Of a DNA stretch of 64,000 nucleotides, positions 14,601 through 29,600 are shown in pieces. How positions within the stretch are numbered: position 1 is the first letter of the stretch; every line of letters begins with the position of its first letter. The stretch is from Metopolophium dirhodum (taxonomy: Eukaryota; Arthropoda; Insecta; Hemiptera; Aphididae), in assembly GCF_019925205.1 (NCBI RefSeq), contig NC_083567.1, positions 18,910,001-18,974,000 on the forward strand, written 5' to 3'. A program made the position numbers and the translations under genes. Under the pieces are notes generated by a model. It was not told the DNA's origin. It made no database searches and saw nothing but the letters and a program-made list of their open reading frames with translations.

Positions 14601-17600
14601 TTGCTATATTGTTATCCCTCTGAAAAATTAATATTTAAATTGAGTTTATACACTATTTAATGACGAGAAAGGGAAATTATATAACACCAATATTAATACA
14701 TTTACCAGGCAAAAGCTGTTCTAATTTACAGATTTTAAAATATAAATAGAACCTGTTATAATTAATTTTTTTTGTAAAAATATTCATTAAATGTATAATT
14801 ACTGTGTAGTATATAAAATTATGTTTCTCATGTATTAGATAAGTACAAGTATGAATATATTCTCTGTGGTTCCTTCGATGTATTTAAATAAAAATATAAT
14901 ACAAATTACCAGGATACAATGTTGCTTTCTTAAAAGAAACTATGTTACAACTGGATCAGGATTGTATTTAATGATACTTACTTTGGATAATTCAATCAAC
15001 GGCTTAATTACAGATGCATTTGTAATTTCAATATCAGGAAAGTCCCCAATCCTATATTTTCTGTACATATTAACAGATGATTCACGTTTTTGTGCTCTTT
15101 CTTTCTTAAATATTTCACGTTTAACATTGGTTTGTACATTTTTCATTGCAAATTGTTTACTTAATATTGATTTGTCACTTAATATGCGTACTTTTTTTTT
15201 CTGTATAAAATCTGATTTTGAATTTAGTATATTATCTAAAAAATATTAATTGTATAGTATATATTATAAAATTATTAATTTTATTAAAATTTATAAAAAA
15301 TAAAAAAATTTACCAAAATTTTGATTCAAGTTTTGTTGATTAATATCCAAAGTAGATATGTTTATTTCATTCAATGACATTTGAGAATAAGTCTCTAGAG
15401 TTGAAATATTATCAATTAGTTGAGTTTGAACTATGGTGGGTTGGAACTGTAAAGTCATTGTATTTCTTAGTTGGAATTTTTGCTGAATATTAGATTCAGA
15501 ATTTCCAAGTGTATTTGAACGGTTCAGTTGGCTAACTATAGTGTCAGCATACTTAGGAAAAGTAGACATATTTTTTGCACGCCATGATGCTGTTAAATTA
15601 TAATCTTCAAATTCACAAGCATGCAGAGGATATTGAAATATTTTTTGTTCGTAATCTAGAGATGTGCAACATGATTCTAGTAGTATGCTAACAAAATTTC
15701 CTAGAAAATGTGATTCAATGTCTGGTGAATAGAGTTGATCCAAAAGAATTAGTAAACGGTCCACGCATTTCAGTGGTAATCTTTTATCGTCAGCCCAAAA
15801 TCTAGTTGGTAAAAATAAAAAATGATTAATTCAGTTTTAGTTATTTAATTGTATTAATAATTTTGGCAACCTAAACACTGTATGTCGAAGTTCATCATCA
15901 TTATCCAAAAGACCATTTAATAAGACCTTTTTACATTGATCTGTAATTTGTTTTGAAGTATCAGCATTATTTCCTCTATACAATTAAAATACCATTAATT
16001 TATAATACATACATATATTAAATATAATAATTCTATAACTTACAAGTAAATTTCATAAGTGCTATACATAATGTCATAAATCAACTTTCTATGATCATTA
16101 TTATATTGTTGTGAAATGTCAGCAATTATTTTTATTAATATAATGACATTTTTGGCGTGAAGAGTTGGTATAAGTTGTAAAGTAATGTTTAAACAAATTA
16201 GTTGATCATCAGTTCCGCTAAATATTAAGTAAAATGGTTTTAGTATTCAATCTTTTCAATTTCAGAATTTTAAATTTCTTACAACAGTTTATGTTTTATA
16301 AAATAATTTTTTTTTATCAATCAAAATTGTCAGTAGAAAATATGAATCATGATTTTTGAACAATTAACAAATAATATATACGTAGGTAACTAATATTTAC
16401 AATTTCAAAATTTTAAAACATGGCCCAGATTCCTCAATGTAATTAGCAATCAGAAATACCAATTAACCAAGTTCACAGTAATAATTGAAAAATTGTGAAT
16501 AAACCTACTGTTCAAATTACTAATATTCCCAGTCTTATAAAATGTTCTACTTTTTATTATTTTACCTAATAATGCTATATATTCTACGTGTCCTGCACAT
16601 GCACTTCATTACATTGAAAAAACAAAAAGAACTATATTAGCTTATGTAAAATGTTAATCGCAGAAGTAAAAAGATATTTTTTTAAGTTTCCAGTTTCCAA
16701 AAATGTATTATTTTGCCAGAACCAATAATTATCAGGGGATATTGTTAATGTGGCAAAATATTATAACAAAAACTTTCAACAATTTAAAGAGGTTATGTAA
16801 ACGTAAAGTATGATCTTACTCTAACAGTTTCTAATAAAAATCAAACAAACAATTTTATTGAGCTAAGATGATATAAAAATGATTTAACTTATACATCTGT
16901 CAACTTTGGTTTTAAGAAGGATACAATACAACACAAAAATAGAGGGGAAATGGATGTTGCACTGCTGTACAGTTGGTTACAAATGGGTCGATGTAATCGA
17001 TGTAATTAAATTTAAATTCAATGATATAATATCTTTAAATACAAAAAACGATTCTGAGAGAAGATAGTCTATTATCCTATAATATTACTAAGTAAGTTTA
17101 TTTTATGATATTAGTGATTAAATTAATTTTAGTAATAGTCATTAGTAGGGAACGGATATAAATGCTCTAAAAAACAAGAAAAATGCCTTAAAAAAATGCT
17201 TTAACATCAAAAAATGCACTAAAAAAATATATAGTAGGTTATACACCATATAAGGTGCTGCATCACTGAGAAATAGGAGTACATTATCGTGTTAAATACC
17301 CTTTGGCCACAACAAGCTCATAGATTGATCAAATAATTTAGCTATAGTACTATTATTTGCTTTTTCTAAGACTTTGCAATTAAATAAAAAAGTTTTACCG
17401 GGACATCCAATTTCTAAAGTGCCAATTATGACATTAGCGACATATCAGCCATCTACGTCTGTAGTCTCATCTATACTCACCCACAATTTTTTATTCTTCA
17501 CGTAAGTTCTAATAGAATTTATTGTATTATTGTAAGTATTGCCTACATAGTTATTTCTAATTGTGGATTCGTCTGGAATGTGTTGGCTGGTATACTTTGA

Positions 17601-20600
17601 AAGAAAATTGCGGACATTTTCATTTTTCAGTTTAGAAAGAGGAATGTTAGCAGATACCATTGCAGTACAAAGATAGCAGTAAATGCATTATTTTTTGGAA
17701 CGGTATTAATTAATGTTTGGACAACTTCACTTTTTTTATTTTTTTGAATATCTAGTGCACGTAAATGTTTTTCTCTACCCACATGTTGTGTCACAGTATA
17801 TTTTTTTTCGGCTGCCACTCTGACCTCACAAATCTTACAAAAAAGAGCGCTTCCATCGGTAGAAAAAATTGATTCCCCATATTGTTGAACGTATGACCGC
17901 AAACGATAAACATCTGAAGATTTGGTCTTAGGCATTTTCAAAAACTTCGTGGAATAAACAAAACTAAACTAAATACATCTACAAAAATCACTCGAAAACG
18001 TTAACGATGAGGCTATACGCGATACTAAACGATGAAGTAATGACTCAATTCAACAGTGCAATACAAAATTACAATTTAGATAAACAGTTTATCGTATCTT
18101 ATCTTTACCTTAATGTGGGTAATAATCTGTTGTAGCTTGTATGTATGTATATATTTTGTGTCTACACGTGTCAACAATAATTTCGTAATTTCGTAACATA
18201 ATACACGTGTCAACAATAATTTCGTAATTTCGTAACATAATACACGTGTCAACAATAATTTCGTAATTTTGTAACATAATACATATTTAGGTATTTTAAT
18301 TTTTTTTAGAATGAATGTGGAAAAAATGTTGAAAAAATAACTTAAAAACCACAAAATGCACTAAAAATTTCAAAAAATGCAAAATAAAAGTTACATTTTT
18401 TATTTGGAAACCAATGTTTTCGGACATTCAGAAAAAAAAATGCAATTTGCATTCAAATCCGTTCCCTAGTCATTAGTATCTACTACAATAGGTTAAATTC
18501 ATTTTTGCCAAAAAAATTACATTTGAAAATGTCATTGTGTGTATAAAACATAATAATATGCTATAAGAGTTTCATAAATCCACAAATAGTATTAGTAAAT
18601 TACAACAAAATAACTAAAATTGTAATTCTTGGTTTTAATATGCAATTTCATCCAACATTTTATTGGAAATGTTCATAAACAAATCGAAACAAGTCAAAAT
18701 ATTTAAAAATTTTTATCTAGTATAGAAAATGGTATAATAAACTTATTGTGTAAATTTTAAGTGTCTACGGTTATTACTTTTTGACCCAACTAATAAAATT
18801 TTATAGAAATCTATAGAAAAAAAACTAAAAAAATTTGAAACTGTAAATGTTCGTAAACAGTTTTAAACAAGTCAAAATATTTAAAAAATACTATGGTGTA
18901 TAGTAAATGATAGTATAAACATTCAGTGAAAATGTTATGTATCTACGATCATTTGTTTTAGAGTTACACCAAAAACCAATTTTGTGTAAAAATTCCTGTT
19001 TTTCCATATTTTTTATTTTTATTTTTCCCAGCGCTTTTGAAAATTTCAGGGAATATTAACCTACTCAATGCGCCAACTAGATTCACTTTCCTATCAACCA
19101 CTATACTGAAATTGAAAATTGAAGCATTATTTTTACTACTTATTGCGTAAAATCGCTCCTCTCAGAATCTAAAATTACTTTAGTTTTAGGTTTAGGTTTT
19201 ATAGAATAATCTGTGAAAATATGGAATTTTGTAATCAAGATAATATATAGCTTATAGCAGTTAAAAATAACATTCAGGTCTCTTTTAAGAAATATTATAA
19301 TTTATTTTGCATTTTTATAAGAAACTATTTAATATTTATTTAAACAAATATATATTTTCATTTTTTTATTACAATAAATAAATATTTATATTTTTTAGGT
19401 TTTAAATACGTATAATTTTGATCCCTATTTTAAGCACACATTATTAAAATGTAAATACATACTTGTCTTTTAGCATGTTGAAGAAGCCATTTAGTTCTGT
19501 AATTTTTTCATATGGATTATTAATTATGGCCAATCTATTCAGAATCATTTCTAAACATTGAGTTCGATGAATACCTTGTAGTTTCTCAAAAATATGAAAT
19601 AAATCATCCAAATAACTTAAACAAAATGCAAGTATGATAAACCATAAAATGAACTCATTTTGTTAAAAAAAGTATTAACTTATATATAAATATATAATCA
19701 TAATAATATATTTTGTGTTGCATACTTTATTTATAGATATTGATATTTTTTAAATTAAAATTGTATTATTGTAGTATGAATTAAACAATAAATTATTCTT
19801 TAAATGAGAAGAAAGGAGAAATAATAACTGTAATATATAATACAAATATTTATTACCTGTCAATAATCTTTGAGTAATGCTTATGAATACAATACAGACA
19901 ACTAAAAACTCTTGTTGCATCCATGCTTTCGGAAAATATTAAAACTGAAGACAGGCAGTGCAACAGTTCCATTTCATTTGTTGAATTTTGACAATAGATT
20001 CTTTGAAAAAATACATTAAGAAAATAAATTATATACATCTAGTATAAAATTTTTATAATTACTTTAATAGCATTCCAAATATCTCTGAACTAAGCAAATA
20101 AATCACTTGATTGTTATGGTTTAAGGTTCCAGTAAGCGAACTTAAAAAACTAGAAATCAAAATTTAAATATAAAAACAAAAATATATCATTTAGTTAAAT
20201 AAACTGATTGATTTAATAATTACCTTTTTTTATTAAATTCGTTGAATGGTATAATACCATTGGCAGATAAGATTCCAATTAAATGCAAACCACATTCTAA
20301 TGATTTGTTATTTATTTGATTTGGTTTTATTAAACATAAAAGTTCATCATAATCCATTTCTAGAGAACATTTCCAATTTTCAACAATAAATCTACAAAAA
20401 GATATATAATACAGTTATTTTTAATTTATTAACTAAATTTTCAATATAACCGCCACACCAAATACAATTTTAATTCTAAAGTTTTTTATTTTCTCTATTT
20501 ATTATTTGTAATAATATGTTTAAAAAAGTGGATAAGTGGATGTCGCTCTGCTGTACAGTAGGTTACAAGTGGATCACTGTAATGGATGGTGTTAAATTTG

Positions 20601-23600
20601 AATTCAATGATATTGTATGAGAAAAACGATTCTGAGCGAAAACGGTCAGTCAGCCTATGATATTACCAAGTATATTTGATGATATTATTGTGAATAAAGT
20701 AATTTATATATAACCTATTTACATGGAGCCTTGTTTTAAATTTTCAATCCTTAGCCATAAAAGTTAAACATTTTATACATTTTTAACTACAAAATAATTA
20801 ATAAATGTTGTCAAAATTTGAACTTTAAATGCTTATAAAAAAAAAATTGTGCCTATGTATTTTCAACTGCTATTAGAACGATATATCAGGAGCCTTATAT
20901 TAAATATTCACGCTTTTTTACCCAACAAATAAAGTTTTATTGATATTTATAGAAAAGAAAACTAAAAAAATTGAAAACTGACAATGTCCGTAAATAGCTC
21001 AAAAAGAGTCAAAATATTTTCAACATTTTATGGTGTATAGTAAATGCTAATATAAACATTCAGTGAAATTTTCAAGTATCTACAGGTCATTCGTTTTTTA
21101 ATTACAATAAAATAAGAAAATTGTTACATGAGAAATCGAGTGAATATCAAATGTTGTAAAAATATAAATTTCAGACGCTCATAAAATATTAATTTAAGTT
21201 TCTTGTAGACATTTTTTTTTTGATAAAGGTAGAAAAACTTATGAATAATCTTATATTACATTTTAAAATCTTAGATTTAAAAAGAAAAATTTTTATGAAT
21301 TCTCAACTCAAAATAATTTGCTAATTTTCGTGATTTTTCCGTATTTTGTCAAAATTTGAACTTTAAATGCTTATAACTAAAAACTATGACTAAGGATTTT
21401 TAATTTTTTTCATCTGCCTTTGAAACAATAACCTAGGAGCCTTCTATTAAATTTTCAAGCTTTTTTACTTAACAGATAAAATTTTATTGATATTTATAGA
21501 AAAAAAAACTAAAAAAATTGAAAACTGACAATGTCCGTAAACAGCTCAAAAAGAGTCAAAATATTTTCAAAATTGTATGGTGTATAGAAAATGCCAATAT
21601 AAACATTCAGTCAAAATGTCATGTCCCTACGGTCATTTGTTTTAGAGTAACACCAAAAACCAAAATCAATATTCTCGAAAACGTAAAAATTTTCCTTAAT
21701 TTTTCACTTCGCTTTTGAAAACTACAGGAAAATTTTTACTTTACTTTACTTAGACCCCCCAAAGTACCAACTAGAATCACTTTCCTATCAGAAAAGTTAC
21801 TGTTGAAGAAAATCCAAGCACTTTTACTGTCCTAAAAGGTGATGACAGACACAAAAATTAAAAAATTAAAAAAAACACACTCATTGTAAAATCAATACAT
21901 TCATCGCTTCGCTCAGAATCTAAAATAATTGAAATTTAATTTAAACTTAATTATAAAATTTAAATGTTTAACTTTATTTAAATAACCTTTAAACGCATGC
22001 CCTTTCATTTATCTTGCTTCCAACCAAAAATAATAATAAAATGACAAAATACAGAACATTGAAAATTTAACAACAATTTTTTTTTTTTTAACTTGGGATG
22101 GCTGTAATTCAGTCAATTTTTGAGATAGGAAAAAAGTTTGTTTATCAAAGTTACTTAAAAAATATAGTTCTATCGAAATCTGGGGTTGAAAATAGGTGTT
22201 TCCATTTAAAAAAATGTAAGTTTTATTGCGCATGCGCAAAATAAAAGAATTAAAAATTCGAAAATGATCACAAAATGTGTATTTTAGTATTCCCTAGCTC
22301 CTCGAAAAATCCCCAATTCAATCTAAGGTCACTGAACGGAAATATTTTGTGTTACCATTTGAGTGAAATACACTGTTATACGCTTTTACCGCCGCCGTTT
22401 TATTTTATTTTATTTTATACATTAATGTATTTTTTTTATATAATATTATGTAACAGCTAAAGTTTGAATTTAGGTAATATGCACATTATACAATTTTGTA
22501 TCGCTCTACTCAGAATCTAAAATAGAAGTATAAGGCAAAATAAATAATATTTTATTTTATTCTTTTAGAATGAATTTTAACTAAATTTTTATAAAAAAAT
22601 GACTTAAAAATGTCAAATAAGTAATAGTCTTAACAATGCAAAATAAAAGTTACATTTTTTAATTCCTTGATGTATAAAATTAACTTTGTGCTTAAAAAGC
22701 AATGTTTTCAGACATTTAGAAAAAAATTCAATTTGCATTCAAATACGTCAGTATTTATCAAATATATATATATATAGAAGTTGTAATGTATTATGTAATA
22801 AATAAATATATGCAACGTTTGCATATAAGAATTAAGTTTTTTATCAGATGCTAGTATATCCATCTTAAAAGTGAAGCATGTTAACAAATATATAACTCAA
22901 ACTTCTCACATGCATTTAGTATCTATAATATTATTGATTAAATATAATATATATTTATATGTACAAATTATAATATAAATCAGGTTAATTTTAATTGAAT
23001 AAATATATTTACTTGATGAATTCCATGTTGTGCTTAAATACATTTTTTATTTCACTATGGGAAACTGACAAAAGAAAACATAATAACTTTTTAGCAAGGA
23101 GTTTCTCATATTCTGTGGACGGTACTGCAATATTATGCCATGAAACAAGCATTGATACCTAAAAAATATTAATTTTTGTATAGATTTATTGAAAGTATCA
23201 ATAGCATAAACAAAAATATTTAATTATTACCACATCAGTTATAACATAATTTAAATTATTCCCAAGATGTTTATCTAATACAAATTGCATTAAAGGACCA
23301 AGCCAATGTTTTGCATATGGTTCAAAATTAGTTTCACAGTTAATTATCAATTTTATAAGAAATATTTTTGAATTAATTGTGTCTGTTGCTTTATCATAGA
23401 ATACTAATTTTAAATTATTCATCCACTCTGGCATATCCACATTAGACTAAAATATATAAAATAAAATCATAATAATTAAATTTATACATATGTAAATATC
23501 AATATACATATTTCCTAATAAATTGTATACAATTTTGAATAATATCTATTGTAGTAATAAGTAATAAATATTTATTTTAAGTAAGCATCATCTCAGTTTT

Positions 23601-26600
23601 TTAAATTCTAGTAGCAATTACTAAGATATTAGAGAAGAAGTAAAAAATAAGACTAATATAGTCTAATAGTTATATAGAAAATTCTATTACTTTCATTGCA
23701 CTGCCAATCATGTTTTCTGAACTTAAGTATTTTATAACAGCACATAAATGTGCCATACATTCATGATTATTGAAACTGTCCATTTCTAGTTCAACACTTA
23801 ACATTTTATGGAGGGATTGTGACTAATAACAAATATAAAGATATTTCAATTTAAAACAGTCTACAATAGTTTTTTTAAACTTTATTTTAGTACATTCGGT
23901 GATGAACAATCTTCTACAAAGTTTGATCTTAAATAAGAATTATTATAATCATAGCTTCCCAAATCTTCAACAAGTGTATTCTTTAAATGACTACTCAAAT
24001 CAATATATACCTCAGGTATATTCTGATTGGATTTCGTCCTTATGTTAATTAGTTTTTTTTTTCGTTGTGGTACCTAAAAAAAAAAATACAAAACATTATT
24101 TTTAAAATATTCCTAGTATACATATAAGTTAATAACAACTAGCGTTTAAATTATACAGTTAATAATACTTGAATAATTTTAATTATTATTTAACCTTTTC
24201 AAAATCAATAGGAAATTCATAACGTATAGTACAATCTACTAAATTTTTCCAAATAAATTGTTTCGGTGGACGCTCATTAAACAGAAATATTGTGTATTTA
24301 TTAAGATCATCCTCAGTATTGCTAATAATAGTAATAAGTGCATTATATGAAGAACAATGTAACTGTCTAAACAAATGTTTTATTTCATTTGATCCTTTTG
24401 TGTAATCAACATTACTATAACGGACTTTTAAAGCACTATGGACAAATAAATTATGCGTATTAACTAATAAGGTTTAATTTTTTTGTAATATTACATAAAT
24501 AATCTTACGAAGTTCTAAACTGAGTTATTAAATTTTTAGATTGGCTTCCAATATAGGTGTATGGTATAGTACAACCATCATTAAGTTCTATGTTGGTAAA
24601 GAACTTGAACATCTCTTCTATAAGCTTAAAACAAGCTATTTTTGATATTAATAAATGTCGTGCCTAAAATAAAGCACATTAGATTTTAAATTAAAATTTA
24701 AAATAAAAATATGTTTGGAATTAAATACAATCAATAAATATAAGACTAGTTGGGTTTTTAAATGAAGGAAAACAAACATTTTAAAATTATGGTAAACTAA
24801 TATTTAGGTTATAAGCATAGGCTAACCATGGTATTAACATATTATTGGTAAATGTTAATCCAAGCTATAATTTCTAATTGTTAATTGGCTAATTTATAAA
24901 TTGTATAATAAATTAAATAATAATATATAAATTACTTTTCCACTGTCATTTGCCAAAAGATTTTCATTTACTGTCTTCAAAATAAAATCAATTATATCTG
25001 TATAAATTTTTGTAATTACATTTTTTCTACATAAAGACATAATGGGGATAAGAAAAATATTAGAAATCATTTCTCTTCTACTTTCAGACATAAATTCATT
25101 TCGAAACTTTTCATATACAAAATACCAACATAGAAGTTGAGTTCCATCAGATAGTCTAAAATCAAGATATAAAACATGAATAAAACATTATAATACAACT
25201 GAGTATAAATTATAAGTAAATGCATACCTACCTATAAGAATAATATTAAGTTTCTAAATATTTTAGAATACATTAAATGTTATTTAATCTAATTTAGTTT
25301 TTTTGAAAAGCTGACGCCTTGTAGAATTTGTAATTTATGCAAAATACACATTATACAGATAGCATAGATTACAAAATTAAACTATATTAAAAATCTTTAA
25401 AACTATAAATTTATGAGGTTTCATAATTTGTTTAATACAATTAAAATTGAAAGCCAAAATCGTGACACGAAAGTACTAAAATGTTGTTTTATTTAAGTTT
25501 AACCAAACCTTAGTATAAAAATAATTTCATAAGTTTAAATTTTAGGGAGAAAATACTAAAAATTAAGTGGTTATTTGGAATAACTTAGAAATATTTTTTA
25601 GCTATAAACTAATATAGTTTATACTTTCAGTGTAAAGTTGAGTATTTTCTGTTACGTATTATTAAAATTACCTTTTAAAAAAATAATGCAAACAATTTTC
25701 CACTCGTTCAAAAAATACATGGTTGGGATCTTTAATACACCATTCAACTATCATTTCAAATAATAAATATGAAGAACTCAACTCCATACCAGTTAAGATT
25801 TTTTGAAATGTAGTTACTATATTAGTAAGATCTATACTATGCGGTTTTAATTTTGACGAGGTCTCAGAAAAATGTTTATCTCTAAAGTCAATTAGGCACT
25901 TTCTAAAAACAAAAAAATTAAACAACATAATTAATTATCTATCAACTTTGTTCATATATGTAGTTCATAATGATACTACCTAATAGTATAATCAAGAGGC
26001 TCTTTATAATTTTGACTTGACACTAATTTTGGTAAAAATCCAAGAAGTCGGCATTTATGATAAATATTCAAATTGCTATTAGTCAAATTATCACAAATCC
26101 ATTTCTGGAAAAATGTCATGCTTTCATTTCTAAATGTATCAATTACATTAGATGATAATTCTACAAATTCAAATATTTCATTCCAAGAAAATTTATTTTT
26201 TAACTGTTCACAGAATTTTTCACTGTTCACTATTTTTTCAATTAGTAACTTTCCTTGGTCATCTCTAAATATAATATACATAATACTTAATGATAATAAT
26301 TAAAAATGAATATATTGTATAGCTTACTTTTTTTTATTATTCAATGTTCTAAGAACTTCTAAGATCACATAAAATGTCTGATCACTTAATGGGTATTCAG
26401 TAAGCAGTTTAATAACAGAAATGTCGGGATTTTTTAAAAAATACTTAGTTATTGGTTTACTGAATAAACTAAAGAAATATTGACCAAATAATTTTTGTTT
26501 ATATTTGTTTATGTCAATAATATAATTTTTATCCATGATTAAAAATGTTATTATATCATTCTGAAATAATGAAAACAAAATATATAAGTTTCATTACAAT

Positions 26601-29600
26601 TTATAGTTAAATTAGATTTTTAAATGTATACCGCATAATCAAGGTTCATTAAAAATTCTATCAAATTTTCCAGGAATGACAATCTAACTGACTCAACATC
26701 TACAATTACTCCATCATTGTATACATATTTAAATAAATTTTCAAGAATATATTTTCGATTCACAATTTTTTCAAGATCCTATGAATATTAAATATTGTAA
26801 TTTAAAACAATCATAACTTTAAGATATAAGTTTAAATTCCTTTACATATTTTTACAATATCAACATAAATCAGTTACTTTACCATAGTTGAAAATATATT
26901 GCATTCAAGGATCAGCTGATTTACAGCAACAAAGTTTATTTTTACTGTATATTCAGTTAATGTATTATAACTGAAAACAACTTCAGACCAATTTGCTGAA
27001 AGATATTGTTTCAATTTGTTGTTAAATTTACTTGAAACACAGGTTATTTTAATGAATTGAACTATCACTGGTTTGTGGAGATTTATTTTTTCATCAGAGT
27101 AAACCATTTCACAATCAAAAAGACATCTAAAAAAAATAATGATTATTTAGTACTGTAGACATAATACTAATTTAATGTAATTGTACATAACAGCAGCATT
27201 GCAAGAATCGTGTCAACATGTACACAGTTTTTGTACCCGTCCTGACGATAAGCCTGCATGTTACCATTATTGTAGAATAATAGATCAGTTATTTTTAACC
27301 TAAATGGTCTTGCAATATTTTTTAGTTAGGTATTATTTATAAAAAAAAAAAATATATATTGTAATTTACTAGTTTATATGTGTAAAAATGGACCAATTTT
27401 TAACTTGTTTAGTATTATTATTATGTTTATTTTATTTGCTTCTAACAATGTTTGATGAATACATTTTTTTTAAATTATAACAATTCATATATTCAAAGCT
27501 TAAGCGATCCAAAATTATGTTGCAACCCATTGATTGAATCCACTGGTGTAGACTGACACATAATCGCAGAATAATTTTAGTAGATTTAAATGTATATTTT
27601 AACATGATCATGTACTCTCGGTGCCTGTCTATTAGTATTAGAATTGTATTAGTGTTTAACCATAGAGTATATTTTTTAAATCTTAAATAATAAATACAAA
27701 TTGAAAATTATTATTTCAACCATCACAATAAAGCACAGACCAACCATGTGAATTCAAAAAGGATCACTGTTAAAGGGAACTACTAGTGGTTGTATAAATT
27801 ATGACTGTATATTTTATAATATGTATATTATAATTATTGTAAGTCTGCATTGGTCACTCAGATTACGACACATAATGTTACTAATAACGGTAGGGCCAGT
27901 CTATTAGTGAAAAATCTATGCAAGCAAGCCCTAGTTCTAGTAAAAATTAAATTGATTTACTTGATAGCAAGATCGTAAATTTTCTCCTGATTTGCATCAT
28001 CAAACAATTCACATATTAAATTACTATCAAATACATTTATGAATTTAAAGATCCCAACTATAACATGGTTTTTTACAGTATTAAAATGTCTGGATTGAAT
28101 AATAATATCTTTGCCACTTTCATTGAATGGTATATTCATAGATGTTAACCATTGCATTAAATTGAATTCTTCTATATGAAATAAAAACTGATGAATAGAC
28201 TGAAACAAACTAATTATTTTTTTACATTAAGAACATTTTTTAATATTATATTAAAACAATATTTAAAATTAAAAGCAGTGTATTTTAAAAATTTAAGATA
28301 GGATGTAAGAAAGATAACTGAAAATGAATACAACATAACAATCATAATAATAAAACTATTTAAGTACTAATGTTAAATAACTATTAACCACTCTCACCAA
28401 GAATAGGGGGTTTTCAGTAGTTTTGTATCCATTATACTTCTTTTAAAAAGTGATGTATAACAATCTAAAGTAGCAATTAGTTGATTCAACCAATGTATTA
28501 ATATGCTTATGTTATTCAAAACTGTATATGAATTTAAATCTCGTTCAATACAGTTAATTAATTCATTTTCTCCGTGTGATATTATAAAAGAATTTAATAT
28601 ACTTTTTAATGAATTGTGATCTGTAATTGAGTTTTAGTTATTAATCAAAATATAATACAATAATTTATTTTAAATCATAACAGTTATTTAGTGGTCTAAT
28701 ATATTAGAACTACACATTTTATCTGCATATTTAAAAAAAAAAATTAAATATAATTATTAAAAGTGACTTGTTATTATGATATAATATATAATATTAACCT
28801 TATACTTATCCTATAGTCTGAACTAATGGTGTTTACACATTATGAAAAAATATATCAATGTAGTTAATACATTTTAATTACTGACTAAATACTTAAAGCC
28901 ATACAATTTACCTATACTCTGCTTAAGATACATAATTCCTCAAAGACCTCAACTATTGATGAAGTTATTAGAATTTAAAAAGCGTGAGTAATAGTTGTTG
29001 TTTTTACTATCATCACACATAAAAACCCCTTTCAAGCCATTTCTAGCTAACTATTGTCTATATTTATACTTAAGTGAAATTTATCTAAATTAACAATAAC
29101 GTTAAGAATGTCACTGGACTACATGCAACCTTAAAAACGTACAATGCATAAAATAGGTTATTCTCTGAAAGACTTCAAAATATAACTTATCTTGTTCTAA
29201 GAGATTAAAAATATATAAGTAAAATTCTTATTTTTATTACCTTTTACATTCCTAGAAAGGGAATTTGCTACATCAATACACTTTGATCTACAATTGGTCA
29301 TCGGTGATCCAATATATCTCAAAAGCCACTCAACTACATTAAATAATTGAGTTCCAAGAAATGGTTTTGGTATTTTTCGTGAATTACAAACCTATATTTA
29401 GTTCCAATAATTTTAATAAATAAATAATATTAAGGGGGCTGGAGCGTTATTCATTTACGTTCGAAAACATAGCTCATGACTTCAATCACTACGCCCAATA
29501 TAATGTTATGATATTAATTTTGTATTTTGTATTTCAAGTAGATTTGAATTTGTCACTAAATTATCTATGCTTTGACAGTTCATTTTTCTGATTTTTTTAT

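Larger units (their letters stand above)
16943..19180 (+). mobile_element. Repeat of the GTACAGTAGGTTACAAG family, split by the hAT element
   Basis: The left end (ggatgttgcactgctgtacagttgg) and right end (cgctcctctcagaatctaaa) match the other copies of this family in the window. Without the 1323 bp hAT and its 8 bp duplication the element is about 0.9 kb. It lies in the PRKDC intron between exons 36 and 37. Sequence decay is greater than in the 20525-21925 copy, suggesting it is older. Confidence 0.7.

Noticed and set aside
18076..18354. 92-residue repetitive open frame
   Set aside because: It is a by-product of the three 39 bp tandem repeats inside the hAT element.
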